Shown piece after piece: positions 8,086 to 18,326 of a stretch of DNA of 36,875 nt. The number at the start of each line of letters is the position of its first letter. Within the stretch, counting starts at the first letter, position 1. The position numbers were made by a program, and so were the translations under genes. The stretch comes from an uncultured Clostridia bacterium (GTDB lineage: Bacteria; Bacillota; Clostridia; TANB77; CAG-508), in the NCBI GenBank assembly GCA_944387455.1, contig CALXEY010000005.1:1-36875 (forward strand), in the 5' to 3' direction. The notes under the pieces are model-generated. The model was not told the origin of the DNA, searched no databases, and worked only from the letters and a program-made list of their open reading frames with translations.

Positions 8086-11000
8086 CTATCTAGAAAGATC
8101 TATTCCTCCTGGCCAGCCCCAGCCTCTCCATGGGCTATATCTTCCCCATGTTTCTACAGACATTGTTTCTATTCCTGTACTATCATTTGACATAACCATA
8201 CCGTTTCCTATATATATTCCTACGTGCCCTGCATTATGTCCATTATGAGTAGTTCCTCTTCCAGACCATCCAAATACCATTGCTCCTACTGGTATATCTG
8301 ACATTGATGACGAAACAATCCAAGCGTCTCCCGCTTCTCCTGCACATCCCATATAAGGTACATTTATTCCTACGCCTCTATATACTGCTTCTGCCCATTG
8401 TTCACACCACCCTGGTGTATGTGGATATGCATATGCATTGTTTATTGCCTCATTTGCTACTCTTTGTTGTAAGTCTGTTGTTGGTCCAGTGCTACCACTT
8501 GTTGCTGATGATGTATCTATTCCCGCCGCATTAAACATTTGAGTCATATAATTTGTTGTATTTGTAACCCATGGTTCTGGTGGTACACAGTATGAGTGGT
8601 TTCCTCCATCAGATATTTGACTAACTGTATATTGCCCATTTGAGAAATATTCTCCGCTAATTAGTTTAAAGAAAGATTCTATTGAAGCTTCCATTGAACC
8701 ATAGCTATTCCAATTTCCTGCTCCACCATTTGATATACTAAACATATTATTTCCACCAATTGCAATATTAGTTCCAGCACTACTTTCTGTAATAGATACT
8801 GCCGCTGCAAATATTGCATTTACATGATATTTTTCTTGACACTCTAAGAAATATTCTGCATATTGTTGAAGTACTTGGTCACTACTATACCAAGAGAAAG
8901 CTTGTCTTAGTGTATCTATATCTGTTATTACTATTGACTCTGGAGATTGTGTTGTATCAACTACATAATCTCCCGCTCCTGCTGTCATTAACTCTATTCC
9001 TAAAAATTCATAAAAATCAAATTCTGTTACTCCATAATCATTTCCTGTTAATAAATATAATAAATATCTCATTAATCTTTCATGGCTTTGTGTTTTTTCA
9101 TATTTACCTAATAATTCAAATAACATCTCTCTTGCTTCAACAAGGTTATTTAGTGGACATTGGAATTCTCCACTTGGTAATCTATAACATACTCTATCTC
9201 CGTTCATCCTTGTTTCTATTTCATCATCTTCTAAGTTTTCATTATCACTTAATGTTCCATTTTCCGCATAATAGACATTTACTATATTTGCTATTTGTCT
9301 TATGTTTTCTTTTCCAATTTCTGTACTAGATAAATCACTTGCTGAAACTACTATTAAATAATTAGCATTTTCAGTTGATATTATTGCAGCATCTTGTGCT
9401 ATTCCATTTTGTTCTCCAGATTTACTTGCTACTTGTGCTCCTACTAATGTAGATGGTATCATATCTGTTATTATTTGTCCTTTCAACAATTCCATCATTT
9501 TCTCAGAAAATGTACTATTTACACAAGTTCCGTCATATATTTTTTTCAGAATTGTTGCTACATCTCTTGTAGATGTATATGTTTGGTCATTTCCGTCTAC
9601 CATTTTTTCATCATCCATTTGACCTTCAAGTTTTGTGTTTGTATATCCATTTTGTCTTGCATATTCATTTACTTTATCTACACCTTTTGCTATATCTCCG
9701 TTTCCCAATGTTTTTAATAAACTGTTTGCTGCAGAGTTGTTATCAGATGTTATCATATTTCTTATATCTGTAGAAATAGTTTCTTCGCTTATTCTATTAT
9801 TTCTTACTTCACTATAAGCAGTTGCCATAATAAATAACTTTACAAGTCCATTTGATTTTACTCTCTCATTGTTTATATTTATTGTATCTGAACTTTTATC
9901 TAAATTAATTACACTTACAGAATATGTACCTTCAGTTACTCCTTCTATATAATTTTCAATTTGATCTTTTAATTCTTCTTGTGTTTGTGGATTTAATGCA
10001 CTAGCAATTTCATCATTTGGTCTAAATGCATAGTAAAAGTCTTGCATAGCCCACCACTCTGTTGGCTCATATGTTCTAATTAATGCTGTAGAGCCACAAT
10101 CATAGAATAAATATTTTCCATTATCTTTACTAACTAAGATATTTACATGATATGGATCCCCACTTTTCGCCCAAAAACATATATCTCCAGGTTGTGTGTC
10201 TTCTAAGCTTTGTATTCTTTCCCAACCTTTACTATCTCCATATGCTCCAAAACTACCATCGTCTGTTGAGTGTTGATATCCGGCTAAATCCTCATATCCT
10301 GCTTCATATAAAACCCAACTTACATAACTACTACAGTCTATTGTTGTGTTTCCACTTTCTGATATTGGTATTGTATTTCTAGTATAATCTTGTAAATATG
10401 AAAAATTTCTTTCACATACATAGTCATGGCATTGTTTTGCTATTTCTATTAATCCTTGTCCATTTACTGATTTTGTACGTATTATTAGATTTGTAAAATT
10501 CTCTGCTTTGTCTATTACTTGTGCTCTTCCTTTTATCCATCTTTTATATTCTTTATGAGTTTGAGTTACATTTGTTCTTTCACTTTTTGTTGTTCTTATA
10601 AATGTTCCATTTGGTCTTTGTACAGTTTCTGTTGTTGTTTCTGGATCTAATGCTACTTCAACAGGTTCTGAATCTTCTGAAGACTCATCATATGTTAGGT
10701 TTGTCGTATAATTTAGTATCCATGTTCTAGCACTAGATAAGAATATTTCTGTTGAAGTTGTGGTTTCTGTTGATACCTGTGGTTCTCCTTCTTTTTCACC
10801 TTCTGATACTAATTGGGTTTGAACAGGTTCGTCTCCTTCTTGTGGTGTTATTTGTTCTATTTTTTCATTATACTTTTCTGTCGTAGTTGTTGTCACTGTT
10901 GTTTCAGATTCTGCTATTGTTATTGTTATTCTAGAATCTTTTACTAAATTTACTACTGCTAATGCAAATTGTGGATTTTGTGATGTCATTGATAATGCAA

Positions 11001-11586
11001 TAGGAAATTCAAATGGCATTGCAAATTTTTCTACCATGTTTTTATAGTTTATTTTCTCTATATTTCCGTCTATTTTCATTACGTGTACTGTCCAATCTTC
11101 TTGGTCAACTGTAAAATAATTATTTACATCTTCTCCATTATTTACCTTTCCATAAAATTCATCATAAGATAAGTATTGTAATTCTGTTGTTGTTCTGTCT
11201 GATTTCGCTCTTTCGAAATATACTGCTCCTTGTAACCCGTCTCCCCCTAAATATGGAAAGTTTGTTACAATTTCTGCTTCTAGAAATCTATCTAAATAAT
11301 CTTCTTCACTTCCAAGTCCTAGTGTTGAAGAATCTATTCCTAGTCTTTCTAGTCTTTCTTTTGCATCTGACATATATTCTTCATCTACTATAATATTGTT
11401 CCCCTCAATTTTTACATTATCAACTATTTCATCAAAAATTTCAGATGCTTTAGAAAATATCCCATCTATTGTACCCCAAAATAAAGAGACTAGTACAATA
11501 ACAACCACCGCAATTAGTAAAATTGGCTTAAACATCATTTTTGCACCTTTTAAAAGTGCTTTTTTTATTTTTTGGCTATCCATCAT
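8086..11586 (-). CDS. Giant VirB1-like cell-wall hydrolase, glucosaminidase type (copy 2)
   Basis: About 1166 aa. An ATG at 11598 is in frame, but GGAGGG overlaps its first codons, so the true start is the ATG at 11586 or 11583. Order as in copy 1: membrane segment (about 20-40), unknown outside region with a Thr-rich stretch, NlpC/P60-like domain (Cys418 in DCSSYVSW, His480 in YHVNI), beta-lactamase-like domain with Gly580 at the Ser position (GLVK) and KSG at 722-724, and a C-terminal NlpC/P60-like domain (Cys1061, His1121). The difference is the muramidase slot: residues ~870-1015 look like an N-acetylglucosaminidase-type lysozyme fold (Glu934 in SITESSAGT, then GGNNMFSI) instead of the phage-tail lysozyme. 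The flanking linker and tail are nearly identical to copy 1, so a module was exchanged. Confidence 0.75.
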   Translation of the reverse strand: MMDSQKIKKALLKGAKMMFKPILLIAVVVIVLVSLFWGTIDGIFSKASEIFDEIVDNVKIEGNNIIVDEEYMSDAKERLERLGIDSSTLGLGSEEDYLDRFLEAEIVTNFPYLGGDGLQGAVYFERAKSDRTTTELQYLSYDEFYGKVNNGEDVNNYFTVDQEDWTVHVMKIDGNIEKINYKNMVEKFAMPFEFPIALSMTSQNPQFALAVVNLVKDSRITITIAESETTVTTTTTEKYNEKIEQITPQEGDEPVQTQLVSEGEKEGEPQVSTETTTSTEIFLSSARTWILNYTTNLTYDESSEDSEPVEVALDPETTTETVQRPNGTFIRTTKSERTNVTQTHKEYKRWIKGRAQVIDKAENFTNLIIRTKSVNGQGLIEIAKQCHDYVCERNFSYLQDYTRNTIPISESGNTTIDCSSYVSWVLYEAGYEDLAGYQHSTDDGSFGAYGDSKGWERIQSLEDTQPGDICFWAKSGDPYHVNILVSKDNGKYLFYDCGSTALIRTYEPTEWWAMQDFYYAFRPNDEIASALNPQTQEELKDQIENYIEGVTEGTYSVSVINLDKSSDTININNERVKSNGLVKLFIMATAYSEVRNNRISEETISTDIRNMITSDNNSAANSLLKTLGNGDIAKGVDKVNEYARQNGYTNTKLEGQMDDEKMVDGNDQTYTSTRDVATILKKIYDGTCVNSTFSEKMMELLKGQIITDMIPSTLVGAQVASKSGEQNGIAQDAAIISTENANYLIVVSASDLSSTEIGKENIRQIANIVNVYYAENGTLSDNENLEDDEIETRMNGDRVCYRLPSGEFQCPLNNLVEAREMLFELLGKYEKTQSHERLMRYLLYLLTGNDYGVTEFDFYEFLGIELMTAGAGDYVVDTTQSPESIVITDIDTLRQAFSWYSSDQVLQQYAEYFLECQEKYHVNAIFAAAVSITESSAGTNIAIGGNNMFSISNGGAGNWNSYGSMEASIESFFKLISGEYFSNGQYTVSQISDGGNHSYCVPPEPWVTNTTNYMTQMFNAAGIDTSSATSGSTGPTTDLQQRVANEAINNAYAYPHTPGWCEQWAEAVYRGVGINVPYMGCAGEAGDAWIVSSSMSDIPVGAMVFGWSGRGTTHNGHNAGHVGIYIGNGMVMSNDSTGIETMSVETWGRYSPWRGWGWPGGIDLSR

Positions 11587-11601
11587 ACTACCCTCCATAT
11601 T

Positions 11602-12546
11602 TTATACATTTATTTCTAAAGTTTTTTGTTCATTATTTATTCTTACATCTGTAAAATTAATTTTATTATCTACTCTATTTTGATTGTATAATTTATTAAA
11701 TTTTATTCTTAAACTTACACTCTCTCCTCCATTTAAAATTAATTCTTCATTTGCAATTTCATTTCCAAACCACGAATAATTTACTCCTCTTTCGTCTTCT
11801 AGATATACACTTTCTGTATTATCTTTAGTGTCTATAATTATTTGTCCTTGCGTTGTATTTTTAAATGTTATATCATATTCCTCATAATCGTAATAATAAT
11901 ATTTTGCTGTAACTGTAGCTTCTAATCCATCTACTTGTCCTTTTTTTTCTAAATCTACTTTATTTATAAATTCATTTATATTTAATTTTTTCTCATCATT
12001 TTCTTCTATAACTGTTATATAATCTTCTATAAATTCTTCGTTTATCATACCAGTTGCCATTATGTCATTTTGGTATTTTATTCTATATGTTGTTCTACTT
12101 CCTGTACTATCCCAATTTTCTAAGTCATATGACCTTTTTTCATTAAATATATTTTTAAAATAAAATTCATAAAATCTATCTATTGTTTGGAACATTTCAT
12201 CTTTACAGTCTTGGCTAAGTAAGTTATATGCTCCTTCTACATCATTTGCATTTCCAAAATTTACAAAAGATTCTATAATTTTTGTATCTTCTTCTATTCT
12301 ATCTTTAGAAACTTTTGAGTCTGATATTACACTATCTGTTCTAGAAGGTAAATATGTTTCATTTTTACTGCTTCCGCTACTTATTATACTGCTTTCATTT
12401 TTTTCATTATTTAATTCTTCTTCTCTATTATTTTTTATAACTCCATTTATTATTTGTATAATAACTATTACAAATATTATTATTCCAATCGTTACCCAAA
12501 ATTTTTCTTTATTGTTATAATAAAATAATCTTAATTTTCTAAGCAT
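11602..12546 (-). CDS. VirB8-like membrane protein with one NTF2-like domain
   Basis: 314 aa; GAGGAGGG 5 nt before ATG. A single membrane helix (about 17-37) follows a short cytosolic tip; then a polar Ser/Asn/Glu linker, then an outside domain. Residues ~95-200 contain VEGAYNLLSQDCKDEMF followed by an aromatic-rich helix, the same pattern as the repeats of the 463- and 455-aa proteins. The C-terminal ~110 residues look beta-rich, like a DUF4352/FixG-type immunoglobulin-like domain (VNYSWFGNE, LNGGESVSLRIKF). It lies between the VirB6-like gene and hydrolase copy 2. It is the third VirB8 candidate in the operon and perhaps the ancestral one because it is single-repeat. No motif settles the name. 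Confidence 0.55.
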   Translation of the reverse strand: MLRKLRLFYYNNKEKFWVTIGIIIFVIVIIQIINGVIKNNREEELNNEKNESSIISSGSSKNETYLPSRTDSVISDSKVSKDRIEEDTKIIESFVNFGNANDVEGAYNLLSQDCKDEMFQTIDRFYEFYFKNIFNEKRSYDLENWDSTGSRTTYRIKYQNDIMATGMINEEFIEDYITVIEENDEKKLNINEFINKVDLEKKGQVDGLEATVTAKYYYYDYEEYDITFKNTTQGQIIIDTKDNTESVYLEDERGVNYSWFGNEIANEELILNGGESVSLRIKFNKLYNQNRVDNKINFTDVRINNEQKTLEINV

Positions 12547-12563
12547 ATTTACCCTCCTCTATT

Positions 12564-15195
12564 TTATTGTACAAAATTTCCACCAGGATTAATTTTTCTA
12601 ACCCTTTTATTGATATTATTAAGTTTCTTTTTATCTACACCAGCTTCTATCATACTTTGGTTAAATGATTGTAATCCTTCTTCTGATTGTATGCTTGATG
12701 CTGTTCTTGCAACTACTACATCTTCAGCAGTAACTTTTTTATCTAAGTCTGTATCCTTTATAACTTTCATACCTATATCATCATCTGTTATTCCATACTC
12801 TCTAAGCTGTTGTTGTTTGTCCATAGCTTTTTTCCATCTTTCTACGCCATTTGCATCTTTTTCTCTTCCAAATTCTTCTTGATATCTCTTTTGTACATCT
12901 TTAGAATTTCTCCACTCTTTATCTGCTTTTGCATTTTGTCTTGCTTCTCTTTCTGCTTTTGTATACCTTCTTCTTTCGTAATCATCTCTTATTCCGCTTG
13001 CTACATTTCCCGCTCCAGTTGTTACATTATCAGCTATATTAGACACACCTTCTCCTACACTTGCACCTACGCCTATTCCTGCTGCTCCATATGCTGCAAT
13101 GTTTGATAAGTCTCCTGAAGCAACTCCAGCAGCAACTCCAGCTGTTCCTATTGCTGCTCCTAAAGCTGCTTTTGTTAATACTCTTGGTGCTTTCTTTCCT
13201 ACTGCAGCCAATCCTTTTCCTGTATAACGTATTGCTGTTCCTCCTGCTGCTTTTAAATTTTTTGCACCTCTTATCGCTATTTTTTTCGCATCTCTTCCTA
13301 ATTTTGTTTTTGGAGTTTCGGCTAACCAATTATTAAAATCACTTCTTCTTGCATTTGCAAATCTTACTGGTGCAGAATTGCTTGCCCAATCCTTAGCAGT
13401 ATCTATTTTGTCTTTTGCTATATTACGTATATCTGAAGCTATTTCTAATGGTTCATATGCATTAAATCTATCTCCGGAAGCACCTGGTGAATTTCCACCA
13501 TTTGTAGAATCAGCTGGTAAGCTTCCTCCTGTAGAACCTCCTCCTGAAGTTCTTATAGTTCCTGAATTAGGTGTAGTATTATTATCGTCATCATCATCAT
13601 TAAATCCACCATTTAATAAATCTACAGATGATTGTCGCTTATCTCTTTCTGGTCTTCTGTCTGTCAACCTAGTTTTTCCCTTATCATTATTGCTTGATGA
13701 TCCATCAGCTTTGCCTCCACCATCTGTCTTTTTAGCAGAACCAATTTTTCTCATACTGTTTATTGCGTTCATTGCCATACTTCCACCAACAACTCCGCCC
13801 ATAATACTTCCTGTTGTATCAGATTTTTCAAATCCGAAAAATTTACGTAATAATTGTTCTGCTGGTAATAAAAATCCTAAGGCTACTATTGCATATATCA
13901 TATTTTCTGTTGCTAAATCCATTACTGAACCTATAAGCATTGTATATAATAACAAGTGAAATGGTTGTAATAACAAATTATATACATAATCTTTTAACCA
14001 CATATTAAATGCTTGAGCTTGTCCGTCTGATATTTTATCTATTGGGTATGTTAAAGCAACTAATGGTGCTATCATTGTTAAAAAAGCCATATATATTACC
14101 CTTTTTAGATATATAATCAAAAACATTACCGTATAAATTACAAGAACCATATATATAATTGCATATCCAATATAATTCCAAGTAAATTGTACGTTTCCAT
14201 TTGCATCTGTTGATTCCATTTGTTGCATTAATCTAGCATATCCCATTAAATTAGTATATACATTTACTGAACCATCTTCTGTAGCTGTCAATTCAAAATT
14301 ATCAATTCCTTGTTCTTCTGCAGATTTTTGTATTCTTTCTGCTGTACCTGCTGGAAGAGTAAATTCAATTCTTTCATTATTTTTATCTAACATTGCTGTT
14401 ATATATTCTGTCACAGTCATTGCAAAAGCCATAATATAATGCATAAATACTACTAAAACTACTGCTACAAGCCAATCTTTTATGTGTTCTTTATATTTTG
14501 CTTTTTCACCTGCTGTTGAACTAATAACTATTCTAATACCTATATATAGTAATACAACCATTAAACCAATTAATACTAAATTTCTTAAAGCAACATACCA
14601 TTTAGCAATTTGAGGTGCTAAAACTTTTGCAGAATTTATCGCCTGATTTCCATCTTCATCTTGATATTCTTCTCCCTCATAACTTTCTGGATTAATAAAG
14701 TTAATATGTAAAGCTGGAATTTGGTCTGAGAAAATTTCAGCTGGTGATATTGCATATAATGGTAAATAGAAATTATCTGGGAATTGTTCTTCACTCCAAC
14801 TAACATTTATAACAGCTCCTGCTACAGCTCCTATTAACACTGGAATTCCAAGACCACCTGTAGTTATTGCTACTATTGCTCCTCCAGTTATAGCTCCTAC
14901 TGCTCCCCAAAAGAAATTCCATCCATCTTCATCAGACATATCAACATATATGTTCGATACATTTAATCCCAATATCTGTGATTGTATAAGCCAAATTATT
15001 CCTTCACCTAATCCAGTAATTAATCCAATTAATGGTTCAAGTAGCACACCAAAAGGTGCTTCTACTTCAGTTGAACTATCAGTATCTTCTGTTGCATAAA
15101 CTGGTATACATGGATATATGCAATTAAATAATATAATAAAAACTATTGCTATAATAATCTTCTGTACAATTCCGTTTTTTTGTAAAACTATTCAT
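12564..15195 (-). pseudogene. VirB6/TrbL-like polytopic channel protein, start out of frame by one base
   Basis: The main frame (from a GTG at 15047) gives 827 aa with about seven hydrophobic segments in the first ~420 residues, then a long soluble tail: Gly/Ser/Asp-rich linker, Ala/Gly-rich stretch and a charged helical end. This is the VirB6/TrbL plan of Gram-positive T4SS. The GTG lacks a ribosome site. An ATG at 15195, one base past the virB4 stop, has AAGGAG 6 nt upstream, but runs to a stop after 23 codons. Removing one A from the A7 run (15175-15181) joins that ATG to the main frame and creates a signal-peptide-like start (IIIAIVFIILF, then a probable cleavage near VYA-TED). Full length would be 876 aa. 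The shift may be a sequencing error, phase variation, or slippage. Labelled pseudogene only because of the frame break; the gene may well work. Confidence 0.7.
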
Positions 15196-15196
15196 A

Positions 15197-17173
15197 TTAA
15201 ACTCCTTGTTTTCTTCTTCTCATTTCTACTAGTTTGTTTAAGTTTGTTTCAACAAATTCAAATTCTTTTTGTGTTGGAGTAATTTGTATAATTGCTGATT
15301 CAGAACCAACTTTCAACAAACCTTCTCCTTTAAAGCAAGTAATTAAAAAGTTTGCTTCACCTTCACTTAATTTAAATACTTCTTTTAAGTATTCAATTTC
15401 TGATTTATCTTGTGCTAAGAATAATTTTGTATCTGATGATGTTAAAACTGCTTGTGCTTCTGGTTTCTCATAAAAGTCTTGGAATCTTTGTGAAATTATT
15501 GCCAAAGAAACATTTCTTTTTCTAGCACGTCTTGCCATAGTATTTAAGAAATCTACGGCTTCTGGATATGGTAATAACATCCAAGCCTCATCAACAAGCA
15601 CTCTCTTTTTATTTGCTTTCTTTCTATCTTCACTATTTTTCTTAACATATTTTTCCCAAATCCAAGAAAGTAGAATTTGTTGTGCAAGTGGTCTTGCAAA
15701 CCTTTCTTCCAATTGAGAAATATCAAGATTTATAAATGGTGCTCCTTCTAACAATTCAAATGTTGACTGTCCATCGAAGTATGCCATTTGTCCATCATAT
15801 TCTCTTATATATTGTTTCATAACTTTTAATAAGTAACTATAATGGAAACTATAATCAGGGTTTTTGTTTTCCTGAGCTTTTCTTTCTATTCTCTTATACC
15901 AACTTCCGATTGTTGGCATTTCTTTCTTTTGTCTGTATAATCTATCTTGATTGCTCATATTAGAACTTCCTCTATATAAACTATCAGGATTACTTGTTAT
16001 ACCTAATGCTGCATATTCTTCTGCAACTGATTCTGCTATAATTTGTTTTGTAAGCTCGTTTACATCTGTACTTCTTGTACTACCTCTTGCCATTGTAAGT
16101 AAAGCTTGTGTTACGTCCTCTACTTTATTTTCAATATTTACTACTGTTCTTTCTCTTCCTGTTATTTCATCTTTTACATTTTCAGTTTCAACATCAAATA
16201 AGTTTATAATTGTTTTTGAGTTTGGGCTTAATACTACGTTTATTCCACCTAAACTTTCAGCAACAATTGAATACTCACCTTCAGCATCTAGTGCTAAACT
16301 TTCAATTCCCATAAGTACTGAAGATCTTGAAATTAAAGTCTTCATTGTAACAGATTTACCAGCACCAGATTTAGCAAATATAACCATATTATAATTTGTT
16401 AAAGATGGGTGGAAATTATCAAAAAGTATTGGTGTTCCTGTTTGTCTGTTAAATCCTATTGGAACTCCTGTTGAGTGTCCAACTTCAGATGTAGTAAAAG
16501 GAAATACTGTTGCCATTGACCTTCTATCAAATGTATGTACTTTATTAATTTTATTATTCATAAGTGGTAAATTACTTTGGAAAGCATCTTCTTGTATAGC
16601 CCAAGCACTTTTAACTTCTACTAAGCTTTTTGACATCTCTGTTGCTAATAATTTAGTATTTTTTTCTAATTCATCTAAGTTATATGCAAAAAGTGTTGCT
16701 ACTACAGAAGCTTCAAATAATTTATTATATCCTGCTGAAATTTCATCTCTTAATTGCTCTGCTTCTAATCTTTTTTGTGCTAAGTTACTTTCTCTATTTA
16801 TATTACCTTTGTCTGCTGCAACAATTCTTTCTGTCTCTAGTTCATTTATAACTCTGTTTAATTCATTTTGTGATCTAGACTCTGGTATTGGATTTATATA
16901 TACAGAAGTATTTATATCTCCAAACAAATACATATCTCTAAACAATTCTGGGAAAGTACACATTCTTGGTAATGTTGATACAAAGAAACTTCTTGCATAT
17001 CTTTTCATATTTGATATTATTTCTAATCTATCCACGTTAGAAACATCTATTCCTGACGGTGCAATGATTTCTTTTATTGTTGTTCTTTTAAACAAACTAC
17101 TCATTTGTTCTTTGTGTTGTTTTTCTTGGTTTTCTAGTTCTTGTTGTTTTCTTTTGCTCTTTCTCATCTTCAT
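15197..17173 (-). CDS. virB4: VirB4-family T4SS ATPase
   Basis: 658 aa from ATG 17173. This start is chosen because AAGGAGGT (17178-17185) lies 5 nt upstream; an in-frame ATG at 17200 has no ribosome site and would place that motif inside the gene. The N-terminal part (about 10-240) has the VirB4 N-domain pattern (IIAPSGIDVSN, YARSFFVSTLPR). The ATPase domain has Walker A AKSGAGKSVT (Lys273) and Walker B KRVLVDEAWMLL (Asp528, Glu529), then the IISQRFQDF segment. VirB4 powers pilus assembly and substrate transfer at the inner side of the channel. The start lies 77 bp inside the upstream gene in another frame, and the stop is one base before the virB6-like ATG, so translation is tightly coupled. 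Confidence 0.93.
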   Translation of the reverse strand: MKMRKSKRKQQELENQEKQHKEQMSSLFKRTTIKEIIAPSGIDVSNVDRLEIISNMKRYARSFFVSTLPRMCTFPELFRDMYLFGDINTSVYINPIPESRSQNELNRVINELETERIVAADKGNINRESNLAQKRLEAEQLRDEISAGYNKLFEASVVATLFAYNLDELEKNTKLLATEMSKSLVEVKSAWAIQEDAFQSNLPLMNNKINKVHTFDRRSMATVFPFTTSEVGHSTGVPIGFNRQTGTPILFDNFHPSLTNYNMVIFAKSGAGKSVTMKTLISRSSVLMGIESLALDAEGEYSIVAESLGGINVVLSPNSKTIINLFDVETENVKDEITGRERTVVNIENKVEDVTQALLTMARGSTRSTDVNELTKQIIAESVAEEYAALGITSNPDSLYRGSSNMSNQDRLYRQKKEMPTIGSWYKRIERKAQENKNPDYSFHYSYLLKVMKQYIREYDGQMAYFDGQSTFELLEGAPFINLDISQLEERFARPLAQQILLSWIWEKYVKKNSEDRKKANKKRVLVDEAWMLLPYPEAVDFLNTMARRARKRNVSLAIISQRFQDFYEKPEAQAVLTSSDTKLFLAQDKSEIEYLKEVFKLSEGEANFLITCFKGEGLLKVGSESAIIQITPTQKEFEFVETNLNKLVEMRRRKQGV

Positions 17174-18326
17174 CATTACCTCCTTCTTTAGCATTTTCAT
17201 TTAAAATTCCGTCAACAACTTCATCCCCTAAGTATTCTCTGTTTTCATTTAAAATTAAGTCTGCCATTTCGTTTGCCAATTGTTCAATAGAATTTTCTTT
17301 TTCTTCCACTTTAGCTCTATACTTACTTCTGAATTTTTCAACTCTTTCTGTAACTTTGTTCATTGCTTTTGTTTGTATTTCTTTATCTAATTCTTTTAAC
17401 CTTTTTTCCATAACATCTGGTGCTGTACTATATAATGAATCTACATTTCCGTTTAATGCTTTCTTTAAATCAAATGTTTCTGATTCATCTCTATTATAAG
17501 CTACATATAATAATTCGGCTAATTCTACAGAATTTAATATTTTTCCATTAACACTACAAGCTGATAATGTTCTCATTATTGATTGTGCTCTAGTATATAA
17601 TTCTGAAAATGCCATTGATTGTAATTCTTCTTTAGCAAATTCTCCTGTTCCACTTTCTGTTGGTGAATATGCAATTATTACATAATATTTTTTATTTAAT
17701 ATACTTCTGTTTAGACTCATTTTTTCTGTATCATATATGATATCTTTTCCATATTCATATAAGTTTCTAGTTTTAGTAACTTCGTAGAATGCTTTATTTA
17801 ACTCTTGTTGTGAAAAATTACCAGAATCAGCCATTTCTTGATATTGTTGTGTTTTAGAAAATAGTTCTGATTCTACTTGGTTTAATCTTTTCTTATATGC
17901 ATCAATACTTTTTTCTAGATTGACTGTTCTTGTTTGTACATATAATTGAATTGGGAATCTTAATGTGTTTAAGAATTGTACAAAGCCTTCCTCAACACCT
18001 GTTTTTTCAACTCCTGACATCAAATCATAGTTTATTCCAGCACATTCTATTGCCATTACAAATCTTTTTCCATTATGTTGTATAACCATATTATCTTCTA
18101 TTTTATCAAAATCCATAAAATCAAAAATTGATTTTCTTCCTGCCGTACTTCCTGTTGTTGTACTTTCCTTTGATTGTTCTTTATTAATTTTAGGATTGTT
18201 TTTTTCTTCTATTTTTCTGTCTTTTCTCTTTAACATAAAATAAACAAAACATAAAACTAATAATACTACAAAAGCACATACTAAAACTAAAATTAACATT
18301 TGTGTTGTTTGGTCTATATTACTCAT
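17097..18326 (-). CDS. TraC-like / VirB4-N-domain-like membrane protein
   Basis: 409 aa. One N-terminal membrane helix (about 10-33) is followed by a cytosolic domain. Residues ~80-150 (VIQHNGKRFVMAIECAGINY, then FVQFLNTLRFPIQLYVQTR) match the N-domain seen in VirB4 and in the stand-alone TraC-like proteins that sit between PrgI and VirB4 in Gram-positive and Patescibacteria T4SS loci. A helical part (150-345) and a Lys/Thr/Arg-rich tail follow; no Walker motifs. It overlaps prgI by 8 bp and virB4 by 77 bp. Because virB4 has its own N-domain, this is a partner subunit and not a broken virB4. Its likely job is to tether the ATPase at the membrane. Confidence 0.75.
   Translation of the reverse strand: MSNIDQTTQMLILVLVCAFVVLLVLCFVYFMLKRKDRKIEEKNNPKINKEQSKESTTTGSTAGRKSIFDFMDFDKIEDNMVIQHNGKRFVMAIECAGINYDLMSGVEKTGVEEGFVQFLNTLRFPIQLYVQTRTVNLEKSIDAYKKRLNQVESELFSKTQQYQEMADSGNFSQQELNKAFYEVTKTRNLYEYGKDIIYDTEKMSLNRSILNKKYYVIIAYSPTESGTGEFAKEELQSMAFSELYTRAQSIMRTLSACSVNGKILNSVELAELLYVAYNRDESETFDLKKALNGNVDSLYSTAPDVMEKRLKELDKEIQTKAMNKVTERVEKFRSKYRAKVEEKENSIEQLANEMADLILNENREYLGDEVVDGILNENAKEGGNDEDEKEQKKTTRTRKPRKTTQRTNE

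Noticed and set aside
3111..11586. Thr-rich runs in the hydrolases as phase-variable repeats
   Set aside because: The codons in these runs are mixed (ACA, ACT, ACC), not a perfect short tandem repeat, so slippage is unlikely.
13378..13959. 193-codon plus-strand frame opposite the VirB6-like gene
   Set aside because: A shadow of the Gly/Ser/Asp-rich tail; no ribosome site and Leu/Pro/Ser-biased composition.
17097..18326. TraC-like gene and virB4 as two halves of a frameshifted single VirB4
   Set aside because: The downstream protein has its own VirB4 N-domain and a strong ribosome site, and the upstream one has a membrane helix and a complete low-complexity tail. Two separate genes fit better.
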